In this document: piece by piece, positions 1-8,699 of the stretch
Layout: every line of letters starts with the position of its first letter
Position numbering within the stretch: the first letter of the stretch is position 1
Origin: Ruegeria sp. TM1040
Lineage (GTDB): Bacteria > Pseudomonadota > Alphaproteobacteria > Rhodobacterales > Rhodobacteraceae
Reading direction: 5' to 3'
NCBI RefSeq assembly: GCF_000014065.1
Contig: NC_008043.1
Coordinates: 111,001-175,000, forward strand
DNA length: 64,000 nucleotides
Program-made: the position numbers and the translations under genes
Notes under the pieces: model-generated
What the model saw: only the letters and a program-made list of their open reading frames with translations
Told to the model about the DNA's origin: nothing
Databases searched by the model: none

Positions 1-265
1 CAAGCTTCTCAACGATCTGTTCTGCGCCCGCAGAGGCAACCGCAACAGTGGCCTCGCCCATGGAGAGACCTTCTTCGATCGCCTCAAAGCTGGCGATGTC
101 GGATTCCATTGTTTTCGAGATAGCCCAGACGGCGGCATTGTCTTTGGCAACACCGATTTCCTTGCCGGTTGAAATTGCGTTTTGCGTATCGGTGAGATTG
201 GTGTTGACGACTTTCAGCGTCTGCAGAGCCACCATAGCACCATTGTTTGTCAAAATGCTGGACAT
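1..265 (-). CDS. fliC: Flagellin, N-terminal part (truncated by window edge)
   Basis: The minus strand from position 265 encodes a protein starting MSSILTNNGAMVALQTLK and continuing through NTNLTDTQNAISTGKEIG, which is the D0/D1 helical N-terminus of bacterial flagellin, the subunit of the flagellar filament. About 88 codons are present and the frame is open to the window edge, so the rest lies upstream of position 1. The ATG at 265 is preceded by an AAGGAA ribosome binding site about ten bases away. The family match is clear from the SxLTNxxAMxALQ and STGKEIxxAKDNAA segments; which flagellin paralogue it is cannot be told from the N-terminus. Confidence 0.93.
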   Translation of the reverse strand, partial: MSSILTNNGAMVALQTLKVVNTNLTDTQNAISTGKEIGVAKDNAAVWAISKTMESDIASFEAIEEGLSMGEATVAVASAGAEQIVEKL

Positions 266-841
266 AGCATGAGTTCCTTTGAGCAAGGAGCACTTTGGCC
301 CCGATATATTCCCTTTCCCCCATTATGGGGTGTTCTCTCTCGTCTTTCTGAACGTGCGGGGCACTTCGGCCTCCACAACAAACTCAATAAGATGCAGGCC
401 AACTCTTGACGCGAGGATGCTAATGAAGAGCTAAAATGTCGGCGTATATGTCTAAAATGCGAGTCAAATTGCGCAGAACGGCAACTTGCCCCCTGTCGCG
501 CGCGCAACATCTATCGCGCAAAATTCTGCAAAGCCTCGCTCCCGAAAATCTGAGTCAAATCCACAAAGCTCCACCAGCCATGAATAAACCCCTCGTTCGC
601 CATGCGGGTAACCCGGGCACCCTCAACTGCGCCCATACCTCTGCGGGCGCGCGGCGCCTGCGTTCTCCGGGCGCGGGCTTAGGAACAATGAGGGGGTGAA
701 ATCAAATTGGATCTGATATTTACGTTGTTTTTCAGACAATTGCTGACATCCAAACGGGGCGAATAAACGGATTCTTCAGGCCAAACGCACAGGTTGATCC
801 GAAGCCACACTTCCTTATTCACTTCTAACGGAAACAGCGCC
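266..841. other. Intergenic region between the divergent flagellin and cytochrome peroxidase genes
   Basis: There is no convincing gene in this 576-base stretch; the small open frames show no family features. It must hold the flagellin promoter on the minus strand and the peroxidase promoter on the plus strand. Visible structure includes a short palindrome at 318-330 (CCCCA, three-base loop, TGGGG), some 50 bases upstream of the flagellin start, and a direct repeat CTAAAATG at 431-438 and 452-459. The repeats are 21 bases apart, about two helical turns, which suits a regulator binding one face of the DNA. I could not identify a clear sigma-28 or sigma-54 promoter. Confidence 0.5.
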
Positions 842-1831
842 GTGCGACGTCTTGCTCTTCTCTGCATTGGATTGATTTGCACCGTTGCTCTGGCCGGAGC
901 CTCGCGTTTTGAGCTTCGGAAGATGTTTGAAAGACCCACCCGGATCGAGTTTCCCACAACAGAACCTTACTCGCCTCAACGCGCCGCTTTGGGCAAAATG
1001 TTGTTTTTTGATGCACGCCTGTCTGGCGCCATCAATATGAGTTGTGCCACCTGTCACAATCCGTCGTTTGGCTGGGAAACACCGGCATCCCGCGCGATTG
1101 GCGCGATGAATCAGCCCCTGGCGCGCCACACCCCCACAATCGAGAATCTCACAGAATCAGAGCATTTCTATTGGGACGGACGCATCGCGTCGCTCAAGGA
1201 ACAGATACGCGGCCCGATCACCCACCCGCTCAAGATGAACTCCAGCATGCGCCAAGTTCAGCGCCGGTTGGAGAATATCTCAGGTTATCGTCGCTATTTC
1301 GAGATCGCCTTTCCAGACACCGGTCTGACGGAGGACACAATCCTGGTGGCGCTTGCGACCTATCAGAGAACCCTGCGCTCAGGCTGGTCTCCGTTTGACG
1401 ACTGGGTCGAGGGTGACGAGGACGCAATTTCTTCTTCCGCGCAGCGTGGCTTTGACGTCTTTACCGGGCGCGGCCAATGTGTGAGCTGCCATCAGGGATG
1501 GGCCTTCACCGATCATGACTTTCACAATGTCAGCCTCGGAGACGACGACATCGGGCGCGGCGTGCTGGACCCGACGATGCGGTACCGCTTCAAGACGCCG
1601 GGGCTGCGCAACATCGCGCTGCGCGCGCCGTATATGCACAATGGCAGCCTCAATTCTCTGCGCGCGGTGGTGGAGCATTACCGACGCGGCGGCGCGCCGA
1701 ATACAACCGCGAGCGACATCGAACCGCTCACCGAGATGAGTGACCGCGATGTGAACGACCTCATTGCATTCCTTGAAACCCTGACGGCCTATGCGCCCCA
1801 TGTTTCGGCTCCGGCCCTGCCTGTGGACTAA
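842..1831 (+). CDS. Diheme cytochrome c peroxidase (CcpA/MauG superfamily)
   Basis: The predicted role is a periplasmic diheme protein that reduces hydrogen peroxide with electrons from a small c-type donor, or a MauG-like oxidant. Two heme c motifs are visible, CATCH near residue 68 and CVSCH near residue 213, and the family segment APYMHNGS near residue 263 precedes a VVEHYRRGG helix. The chosen GTG at 842 begins a signal-anchor segment (RRLALLCIGLICTVALAG) and has a GGAA box eight bases upstream; an in-frame TTG at 794 would add 16 residues with no hydrophobic character. The product is 329 residues, usual for the family. The GGDEF-EAL gene starts 12 bases downstream, so the two are probably cotranscribed. 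The distinction between CcpA and MauG function cannot be made here. Confidence 0.85.
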   Translation: MRRLALLCIGLICTVALAGASRFELRKMFERPTRIEFPTTEPYSPQRAALGKMLFFDARLSGAINMSCATCHNPSFGWETPASRAIGAMNQPLARHTPTIENLTESEHFYWDGRIASLKEQIRGPITHPLKMNSSMRQVQRRLENISGYRRYFEIAFPDTGLTEDTILVALATYQRTLRSGWSPFDDWVEGDEDAISSSAQRGFDVFTGRGQCVSCHQGWAFTDHDFHNVSLGDDDIGRGVLDPTMRYRFKTPGLRNIALRAPYMHNGSLNSLRAVVEHYRRGGAPNTTASDIEPLTEMSDRDVNDLIAFLETLTAYAPHVSAPALPVD

Positions 1832-1843
1832 AGGACAGAAGCG

Positions 1844-3946
1844 ATGTCGATCAAACGCAGAATCCTTGGCCCTATCATCCTGCTGATCGTGATCGGCATC
1901 GTCGGCGCTATCTGGGTGGCGCGTGCGGCGATCAAGACACAAGACCTGATCCAGGACGCGGACTCCGCGGCGGTGCGCACCCTGCAGGCCACAGAGCGTG
2001 CACAACGGATCCGAGCGGAGATCGAGAGTCGCCTCAGCGAGTTTCTGGAATTCAACACCATCGCCCCGCCCGACCGGATCAGGCGCAATCATCAGCGGTA
2101 TGTCGATGCGTTCCAGAACGTCTGGAACGACCTGCGCGCAGCGCCAGGGTCCGAGGCCCAGAAACGGATGGTGGCGCAGGTCGAAGAACAGTTCAAATCC
2201 TGGAACACAGAAGCCTCGATTGCCCTCGGGTTGATCTACGACACCCATATTCCCTCGCGCAACCGGCTGGACACTCTGGCAAGGCGATTGGAACTGGCGC
2301 TGGTGGCGCTGGAGCAGGAGGTGCGTCTGAGTGCGGAGCAGGTCAATCAGGACGCACGGCGCCGCTATGCAAAACAGGTGGTGATTGTTCTTGTCACCAT
2401 GATCGGGATCTTTCTTGTGGCGGGGTCTGCATTCATCGGCTTTGGTGGTCAACTGGTGCGGTCTCTGACCCAACTCGCGGCCGCAATGGAGCGCATTCGT
2501 GCGGGCGATTTCGACACCCCACTGAGCGACCTGCAGCGCCGCGACGAAGTGGGCAAGATTGCGCGCGGGGTGGCGGATTTCTCATCGACCTTGCGCGATC
2601 TCAGTGAGGCCAAAACCCACATCGAGCATCTGGCGCTGCACGATCAGTTGACCGATCTTCCCAACCGACGTGCCCTACAGGACTATCTCGAACGCTCTGT
2701 GGAGCAGGCGCGTGATTCAAACGCGCGCCACGCCGTGCTGCATGTCGATCTCGACCGGTTCAAGCAGATCAATGACCTGATGGGCCACGCAGCGGGCGAC
2801 CAGATCCTGCTGCATGCGGCCGAGGCCATGCAGCGCCAGATTGGGCCAGACGATATGACGGCCCGCGTCGGAGGAGACGAATTTGTTATTGTCCTGCGCG
2901 GCCATGGTACTGACTCGAAAACCAAAGCGATTGCCAAACGGGTCATCGAGGAAATTTCAAAACCTGTCGAAATCGAAGGCGAGTTTGTAAATGTCGGCGC
3001 AAGCATCGGCATCGCTTATCTGGCAGCCGGAGAGACCGATCCGGCGCGCATCCTCTCCAACGCCGATATTGCACTCTATATCGCCAAGAGTGAGGGCCGC
3101 GGCCGCGTGTCCTTTTACAATGATGCCACCCGCGCGCGCTTTGAGGGCAATATGGCGCTCCTGCGCGATCTGCGCATTGGCCTGGACAATGGCGAAATCA
3201 CCGCCTTTTTCCAGCCTCAGGTGGATGGGATCACCAACGAGGTGCTCGGCTTTGAGGCGCTTGCGCGCTGGCATCACCCCAAGCGCGGCATGCTCGATCC
3301 GGGCGTCTTTATCACCTTGGCCTTTGAACACGGGCTGGGCGACCGGCTGACCGAGCGCATCGTATCCGACGCGATTTCCGCCTTGCTCGAATGGCGCGCC
3401 CTTGGCCTGCCTGCGCCCAGCGTCAGCGTGAATTTCTCCGCCAAGCAGCTGCGCGATGGGGGGCTGGTGGAGTACCTGGATGATGCCTTGTTCGCGGCCA
3501 ACCTGCAGCCGAAGGATATCGCCATCGAAGTCCTCGAGAGCGTGCTCTTCAGCGATGGAGTGGACCCTGCCCTCAACACAATCGCCAAGTTGCAGGACCG
3601 TGGCTACAAGATCGAACTTGATGATTTTGGCACTGGGCATGCCTCGATCTCGAACCTGCGACGGTTCAAGGTCGATGGCATCAAACTCGACAAGGATTTT
3701 GTGGCCGGGGTCGATCAGGACGCCGAACAGGAGGTCATCCTGCGCACCATGATCGACCTCTGCCGAAATCTCAACATCGAGTGCCTTGCCGAAGGTGTTG
3801 AGACCGAGGCAGAAATCGCCAAGCTGATCTCGCTGGGCTGCAGCCGTTTCCAGGGCTACGGCATCGCGCGCCCGATGGCGCGCGACGCCGTCACCAGCTG
3901 GCTCGAGACACATTACGGGCGCAAGCCCGATGCCAAGGTAAGCTGA
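1844..3946 (+). CDS. Membrane-bound diguanylate cyclase/phosphodiesterase (HAMP-GGDEF-EAL)
   Basis: This 700-residue protein makes or breaks down cyclic di-GMP. It has a transmembrane helix at about residues 8-27, a periplasmic helical region, a second helix at about 178-200, a HAMP linker, a GGDEF domain (signature intact at 343-347) and an EAL domain (signature at about 471-473). The EAL domain keeps its metal and catalytic segments: EVLES, DDFGTGHAS, KLDKDF, AEGVET and the QGYG loop, so phosphodiesterase activity is likely. The cyclase inhibitory site RxxD upstream of GGDEF is replaced by GPDD, so product inhibition at this site is not expected. It follows the peroxidase gene by 12 bases, suggesting redox or stress control of c-di-GMP. 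Which activity dominates cannot be read from the sequence. Confidence 0.92.
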   Translation: MSIKRRILGPIILLIVIGIVGAIWVARAAIKTQDLIQDADSAAVRTLQATERAQRIRAEIESRLSEFLEFNTIAPPDRIRRNHQRYVDAFQNVWNDLRAAPGSEAQKRMVAQVEEQFKSWNTEASIALGLIYDTHIPSRNRLDTLARRLELALVALEQEVRLSAEQVNQDARRRYAKQVVIVLVTMIGIFLVAGSAFIGFGGQLVRSLTQLAAAMERIRAGDFDTPLSDLQRRDEVGKIARGVADFSSTLRDLSEAKTHIEHLALHDQLTDLPNRRALQDYLERSVEQARDSNARHAVLHVDLDRFKQINDLMGHAAGDQILLHAAEAMQRQIGPDDMTARVGGDEFVIVLRGHGTDSKTKAIAKRVIEEISKPVEIEGEFVNVGASIGIAYLAAGETDPARILSNADIALYIAKSEGRGRVSFYNDATRARFEGNMALLRDLRIGLDNGEITAFFQPQVDGITNEVLGFEALARWHHPKRGMLDPGVFITLAFEHGLGDRLTERIVSDAISALLEWRALGLPAPSVSVNFSAKQLRDGGLVEYLDDALFAANLQPKDIAIEVLESVLFSDGVDPALNTIAKLQDRGYKIELDDFGTGHASISNLRRFKVDGIKLDKDFVAGVDQDAEQEVILRTMIDLCRNLNIECLAEGVETEAEIAKLISLGCSRFQGYGIARPMARDAVTSWLETHYGRKPDAKVS

Positions 3947-3960
3947 GCACCCCCCAGAGA

Positions 3961-6006
3961 TCAAAGATCCTTCATCAGCCGCAGCGCGTCATAGATCGCA
4001 GCATGGGTGTTGCGGGCCGAGACCGCATCGCCGATGCGAAACAGCTGAAACGCGCCTCGCGGGTTGCGCGTGATCGCCTGCGGCTGACCGCAGATCAGCG
4101 CATCATGATCGACCTCGCCGTGGTTGATGCTGGCCGGTCGCAACGCCTGATACAGGTCATCATTGGGAAGGGCGCCATAGTTTAGCACGACCTGATCATA
4201 TGACTTCTGCGTGGTGAAATTGCTGTAGTCGGTGCCAATCGTCGCCACCAATTCATTGCCCTGTCGCGCCACCCCAAGGAGGCGACGGGTCACGGTAAAG
4301 GTGACGTCCTTTTCCTGCAGTGCGCGCATGTAGGGCACGAGGTTCATCGCCATGATTTCGGGCGCAAAGGTCCGATCCGGGGTCATTACCTCGACTTCTG
4401 CGCCTGCTTCGGCGGCGATTTCAGCTGCCTGAAGTCCGGGATGATCGCCGCTTTCGTCGTAGATAAGCACCCGGCCCGCCGGCTTTACATCCCCCGCGAT
4501 CAGATCCCAGGCCGAGACCACATGCGCGGCCTCCTGTCCGGTCTCGAACAGCTCCAGATTTGGAAGCCCGCCGGTGGCGATGATGACCAGATCGGGGTTT
4601 TGCGCCAGAACATCCTCTTCTTCGGCCCATGTATTAAAGTGAAACTGCACATCCCGCGCCGCGCATTGCGCCATGCGCCAATCTACGATCGAAATCATCT
4701 CGCGACGCCGGGGGGATTGTGCGGTGAGACGGATCTGGCCTCCGGGGTCGGGCTGCGCCTCAAAGACCACAACCCTGTGGCCACGCTCTGCCGCCACCCG
4801 CGCGGCCTCCAGCCCGGCCGGACCAGCGCCCACAATCGCTACTTTCCGTTGCTTTTCGGCCGGGGCGATCTCATGCGGCATCGTCAGTTCACGCCCGGTG
4901 GCCGCATTGTGAATGCAGAGCGCATCGCCCGCCTGATAGATCCGATCCAGGCAGTAGGTCGCGCCCACGCAGGGCCGGATGTCCTCTTCGCGCCCCTCTT
5001 TGAGTTTTTGCACCACATGCGGGTCGGCCATGTGGGCCCGCGTCATGCCCACCATATCCAAAAGCCCTGCCTGCACCGCATGGCGCGCGGTGGCGACATC
5101 GGGGATCCGCGCCGCATGGAATACAGGCAGATCGGTTTCATGTTTGACACGGCCCGCAAAATCCAGATGCGGTGCGGATCGCATGCCCTGCACCGGGATC
5201 ACATCCGTCATCGCCGGATCGGTATGAATGCGCCCCCGGATCACATTGAGAAAGTCCACCTGCCCCGTCGCGCTCAGGATACGGGTGATTTCCAGCCCTT
5301 CTTCTTCGGTGATGCCACCTTTTTGCACCTCGTCGGCGGTGAAGCGCATCCCGACAATAAAGTCCGGCCCCACCCTTTTTCGAATGGCCTGAAGCACATC
5401 CATCGGAAATCGCAAACGATTCTCAAGCGTGTCCGCCCCATAGGGGCCGTTCAGATCATTGGTCAGCGGCGACCAGAACTGGTCAATCAGATGTCCATAG
5501 GCCTGCAGTTCGATCCCATCCATGCCTCCGGCTTTCATGCGTTCTGCGGCATCGGCAAAATCGGTGATGATGCGCTCGATGTCCCAATCTTCGACCAGTT
5601 TGGGAAAGGCGCGGTGCGCCGGCTCGCGATGCCGCGACGAAGACACTGACGGCAGCCAGTCGCCCTTGTTCCATGTTGTCCGCCGTCCCAGATGCGTCAG
5701 CTGGATCATTACCGCGCAGCCGTGTTCATGACAGCCCTCAGTAAGATCACGGATCCACGGCACCACCTCGTCCTTGTAGGCGAGGATATTGTTGAACACC
5801 GGTGGGCTGTCCTTTGAGACCGCCGCAGACCCCGCCGTCATCGCCAGCGCCACTCCGGCCTTGGCCCGCTCCGCATGATAGGCGCGGTAACGCGCCTTGG
5901 GCATGCCGTCCTCAGGGTAGGCCGGTTCATGACTGGTGGTCATGATCCGGTTGCGAAGGGTCAGATGCTTGAGTTGAAAGGGCTGCAAGAGCGGGTCGTG
6001 TGACAT
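3961..6006 (-). CDS. NADH:flavin oxidoreductase of the TMADH/DgcA/N-methylproline demethylase family
   Basis: This 681-residue enzyme has an N-terminal old-yellow-enzyme FMN barrel, an iron-sulfur segment and a C-terminal FAD/NAD-type domain (GAGPAG at 393-398). It resembles trimethylamine dehydrogenase and the bacterial demethylases acting on N-methylated compounds such as dimethylglycine or N-methylproline. The cluster segment has Cys346, Cys352 and Cys364, but the position equivalent to the second TMADH cysteine is Ala349, so only three of four cluster cysteines are present. The same pattern is, to my recollection, common in the DgcA/StcD branch. It is divergent from the TetR gene at 6100, with two palindromes between them. 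The flanking peptide-type transporter may supply the substrate. The substrate itself is inferred, not seen. Confidence 0.85.
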   Translation of the reverse strand: MSHDPLLQPFQLKHLTLRNRIMTTSHEPAYPEDGMPKARYRAYHAERAKAGVALAMTAGSAAVSKDSPPVFNNILAYKDEVVPWIRDLTEGCHEHGCAVMIQLTHLGRRTTWNKGDWLPSVSSSRHREPAHRAFPKLVEDWDIERIITDFADAAERMKAGGMDGIELQAYGHLIDQFWSPLTNDLNGPYGADTLENRLRFPMDVLQAIRKRVGPDFIVGMRFTADEVQKGGITEEEGLEITRILSATGQVDFLNVIRGRIHTDPAMTDVIPVQGMRSAPHLDFAGRVKHETDLPVFHAARIPDVATARHAVQAGLLDMVGMTRAHMADPHVVQKLKEGREEDIRPCVGATYCLDRIYQAGDALCIHNAATGRELTMPHEIAPAEKQRKVAIVGAGPAGLEAARVAAERGHRVVVFEAQPDPGGQIRLTAQSPRRREMISIVDWRMAQCAARDVQFHFNTWAEEEDVLAQNPDLVIIATGGLPNLELFETGQEAAHVVSAWDLIAGDVKPAGRVLIYDESGDHPGLQAAEIAAEAGAEVEVMTPDRTFAPEIMAMNLVPYMRALQEKDVTFTVTRRLLGVARQGNELVATIGTDYSNFTTQKSYDQVVLNYGALPNDDLYQALRPASINHGEVDHDALICGQPQAITRNPRGAFQLFRIGDAVSARNTHAAIYDALRLMKDL

Positions 6007-6031
6007 GGCGCTGCCTCATGGAATCAGGTGA

Positions 6032-6049
6032 CTTGACACAAGTGTAAAG
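6032..6049. promoter_or_regulatory. Imperfect palindrome, probable second TetR operator
   Basis: TTGACACAAGTGTAAA is an imperfect inverted repeat matching the perfect site at 6065-6082 (shared TTGACAC and GTGT). The two centres are 33 bases apart, about three helical turns. It lies 26 bases upstream of the flavin oxidoreductase start, where a bound repressor would block transcription. Confidence 0.65.
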
Positions 6050-6064
6050 TCAGCCTGCACCCCG

Positions 6065-6082
6065 ATTGACACTAGTGTCAAT
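6065..6082. promoter_or_regulatory. Perfect 18-bp palindrome, probable TetR operator
   Basis: ATTGACACTAGTGTCAAT is a perfect palindrome, the length and symmetry expected for a dimeric TetR-family repressor. It lies in the short region between the divergent flavin oxidoreductase and the TetR gene, 17 bases before the TetR start. A site here would allow autorepression together with control of the oxidoreductase. Confidence 0.75.
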
Positions 6083-6099
6083 TATTTTAGAGTGCCCAC

Positions 6100-6723
6100 A
6101 TGTCCAAACCCACCTCCCCTCGCCCGCGCGGCTCGCGCGACCTCTGGCTCGATGCCGCGCTTGATCTTTTGGTCTCAAGTGGGATCGACGCGGTGAAAAT
6201 CATGCCGCTGGCCCGCGCCGTGGATCAAACCCGCACCGGGTTTTACTGGTATTTCAAGGATATCGGCGCATTGCACGAGGCAATGATCGACACTTGGGAA
6301 GCGCGCAACACCGGCCAGATCCAGGCCCGCTGCGAGGCCCCGGCCCAGAGCATCGGCGCAGCGCTGTTCAACCTGATGGATTGCTGGCTCAACCCTGCGC
6401 TTTTTGATGCCCGCCTGGATCTGGCTATCCGCAACTGGGCGCGCAATGACACCAGACTCGCCGCGCGGCTGGAAAGCGCCGACAACGCCCGCATAAAATC
6501 CGTGCGCGACATGTTCCTGCGCTATGGCTACAGCAAAGAGCAGGCCGATGTCCGAAGTCTCACCACGATTTACACACAGGTGGGCTATATCTCGATGGAG
6601 GTCGAAGAAGATCCCCTGCAGCGCCTCAACCGCGTGCCGCATTATGTGGAGATGTTCTCGGGCCAGCCTCCCACAGAGGAAGAGATCGCCGAATTCATGG
6701 GGCGCCACCAAACGCCGCAATAA
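6100..6723 (+). CDS. TetR/AcrR family transcriptional regulator
   Basis: This 207-residue regulator has an N-terminal helix-turn-helix (WLDAALDLLVSSGIDAVKI, then LARAVDQTRTGFYWYFKD), the three-helix DNA-binding head with the FYxYFxD signature typical of TetR proteins. The rest is a variable helical ligand domain. It is divergent from the flavin oxidoreductase at 3961-6006, and a perfect palindrome plus a variant copy lie between them, so it most likely represses that gene and itself. The inducer is presumably the oxidoreductase substrate or product, which is inference. Confidence 0.88.
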   Translation: MSKPTSPRPRGSRDLWLDAALDLLVSSGIDAVKIMPLARAVDQTRTGFYWYFKDIGALHEAMIDTWEARNTGQIQARCEAPAQSIGAALFNLMDCWLNPALFDARLDLAIRNWARNDTRLAARLESADNARIKSVRDMFLRYGYSKEQADVRSLTTIYTQVGYISMEVEEDPLQRLNRVPHYVEMFSGQPPTEEEIAEFMGRHQTPQ

Positions 6724-6725
6724 AA

Positions 6726-6753
6726 AACGGCAGGGTCACTCGACCCAGCCGTT
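6726..6753 (-). terminator. Rho-independent terminator of the peptide transporter operon
   Basis: The hairpin AACGGC-a-GGGTC-actc-GACCC-a-GCCGTT is followed, reading on the minus strand, by a run of six T. It sits just past the stop codon of the last transporter gene and can also stop transcription arriving from the TetR gene on the other strand. Confidence 0.8.
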
Positions 6754-6759
6754 CTATTG

Positions 6760-7725
6760 TTAGCCTTCCGCCATGTGGCAAGCGACACGGGTGGTGCCAA
6801 GCCTGCGCATCTCGGGGCGCTGCTGTTTGCAGATATCCGTCGCCAGCGGACAGCGCGGATGGAAGGCGCACCCCGAAGGCGGGTTGATCGGATCAGGGAT
6901 CTCGCCTTCGGGCGGTGTCACTTCGCGTCCGAACCCGTCCATCCGCGGCGCAGCTTCAAGCAGCATCTGCGTGTAGGGGTGCTTGGGGCGCTCAAAGAGC
7001 TCATCGGGGGCGCCCTCTTCGACCAATCGGCCAAGATAGAGAACCCCGATCCGGTCCGCCATATGCTGCACCACCGTCAGGTCGTGCGTGATCAGCACAT
7101 ACGTGAGGCCAAAGTTGTCCTTGAGGTCGCTCATCAGGTTCAAGACCTGAGACTGCACCGACACATCCAGCGCCGAGGTGGGCTCGTCACAGACAATGAG
7201 GCGCGGCTCGGACGCGAGCGCACGGGCGATACAGATCCGCTGTCGCTGTCCGCCAGAAAACTCATGCGGGAATTTGCCTGCGTCTTTGACCGAAAGCCCC
7301 ACCTGCTCCAGGAGCTTCTCGGCAAGGCCTTCGGTCTTGCCCCCACGCGCCGCCACCGGTTCAACGATGATATCACGCACCCGCCAACGCGGATTGAGCG
7401 AGGCATAGGGGTCCTGAAAGATCATCTGGATGTCAGAGCGGATCGCATCGACCTTGGCGGCGTCTTTCTCATTGGCGAGATCAACGCCCTCGATCTCCAC
7501 ATTGCCGTCAGACGGATTGAGCAAGCCCACCAACATGCGGCCGATGGTGGATTTCCCGGACCCGGATTCCCCCACCAAGGCATAGGTGGTCTGAGGTTCG
7601 ACCTCGAAATCTACATCCGAGACCGCAGTCAAAAAGGCCTTGGGTTCACGCTCGATCACCCGGTTGAGCCAGGGCTTTGAGACATCAAACACACGGCTCA
7701 GGTTCTTGACAGAAACAAGCGCCAT
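6760..7725 (-). CDS. Peptide/nickel-type ABC transporter ATP-binding protein (DppF/OppF type)
   Basis: This cytoplasmic ATPase of 321 residues is the second ATP-binding subunit of a dipeptide/oligopeptide importer. It has Walker A GESGSGKST, the LSGGQ-type signature as FSGGQRQR, Walker B LIVCDEPTSALD, and the OppF-type C-terminal extension with the cysteine segment GCAFHPRCPLA. Its ATG overlaps the preceding gene stop by one base (TGATG), and it is the last gene of a five- or six-gene operon that ends at the hairpin at 6726-6753. The family assignment is firm; the substrate may be peptides or another solute carried by the same family. Confidence 0.92.
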   Translation of the reverse strand: MALVSVKNLSRVFDVSKPWLNRVIEREPKAFLTAVSDVDFEVEPQTTYALVGESGSGKSTIGRMLVGLLNPSDGNVEIEGVDLANEKDAAKVDAIRSDIQMIFQDPYASLNPRWRVRDIIVEPVAARGGKTEGLAEKLLEQVGLSVKDAGKFPHEFSGGQRQRICIARALASEPRLIVCDEPTSALDVSVQSQVLNLMSDLKDNFGLTYVLITHDLTVVQHMADRIGVLYLGRLVEEGAPDELFERPKHPYTQMLLEAAPRMDGFGREVTPPEGEIPDPINPPSGCAFHPRCPLATDICKQQRPEMRRLGTTRVACHMAEG

Positions 7726-8699
7726 CAGGAGGCCTCCTCATGTTGAAGTGGGAACCAGCACGCGGCGGAACCTCCGTCGACCTTGGGTGCGGGGGCCGCG
7801 CGGCATTTGTCGGCCGCATGCGGGCAGCGTGGGTTGAAGGCGCAACCATCCGGCACCGCATCCAGACGCGGCATTGCGCCGGGGATCTGGTGCAGACGTT
7901 TCTGGCCACGCGACGCGAGTGGTGTCGAGGCCATCAGCCCATGCGTATAGGGGTGCTCAGGCGCGGTGATCACATCGCGCACCGGGCCGAGCTCTGCGAG
8001 GCGCCCGGCATACATCACCGCCACACGATCTGCTGCTTCGGCAATCACGCCCATGTCGTGCGTGATCAGCATGACAGCCGTGCCGCGCTCACGACAGAGC
8101 CGTTTCAGCAACGCGATGATCTGTGCCTGCACAGACACATCCAGCGCCGTTGTCGGCTCATCCGCGATGACCAGCGAAGGCTCCGCACAAAGCGCCAAGG
8201 CGATCACCACCCGCTGGCGCATACCGCCGGAAAACTCGTGCGGGTAGCTGTTCACACGTTTCGCAGCACCGGGAATGCCCACTTCTTCTAGGGCGGCCAC
8301 GGCGCGTTTTTCGGCCTCGGATTTGCTGATCGGCAGGTGGGTCAGCATGGTCTCCACCAGTTGATCCCCGATCCGCAACAGCGGATTGATGGAGGTCAGT
8401 GGGTCCTGAAAGACCATACCGATTTCCTTGCCCCGCAGGCGGCGCAGCGCGTCCCCTTTCAGGGTGTCGATACGTTTGCCGTTGAGCCAGATCTCACCGG
8501 AAGACACATGCGCCGGCGGGTTCAGGAGACCAATGACGGCATTGCCCGCCATCGACTTGCCGGCGCCACTTTCGCCAACGATGCCAAGGATTTCGCCCTT
8601 GGCAATGTCATAAGAGACGCCATCGACCGGTTTCAGGATGCCGTGGCGGGTCGGGATTTCCACACAAAGGTTGCGGATGGACAGAACAGGGTCAGCCAT
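7725..8699 (-). CDS. Peptide/nickel-type ABC transporter ATP-binding protein (DppD/OppD type)
   Basis: This 324-residue ATPase pairs with the one encoded at 6760-7725. It shows Walker A GESGAGKS, Q-loop GMVFQDPLTSINP, signature FSGGMRQR, Walker B LVIADEPTTALD and the C-terminal GCAFNPRCPHA segment found in the OppD/OppF group. Its start overlaps the upstream permease stop as TAATG, indicating translational coupling. It powers uptake through the two permeases encoded upstream. Confidence 0.92.
   Translation of the reverse strand: MADPVLSIRNLCVEIPTRHGILKPVDGVSYDIAKGEILGIVGESGAGKSMAGNAVIGLLNPPAHVSSGEIWLNGKRIDTLKGDALRRLRGKEIGMVFQDPLTSINPLLRIGDQLVETMLTHLPISKSEAEKRAVAALEEVGIPGAAKRVNSYPHEFSGGMRQRVVIALALCAEPSLVIADEPTTALDVSVQAQIIALLKRLCRERGTAVMLITHDMGVIAEAADRVAVMYAGRLAELGPVRDVITAPEHPYTHGLMASTPLASRGQKRLHQIPGAMPRLDAVPDGCAFNPRCPHAADKCRAAPAPKVDGGSAACWFPLQHEEAS

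Noticed and set aside
4441..5649. Long plus-strand open frame (402 codons) opposite the flavin oxidoreductase gene
   Set aside because: It is a GC-rich antisense shadow with His/Arg-rich composition and no domain; the minus-strand gene has full family features.
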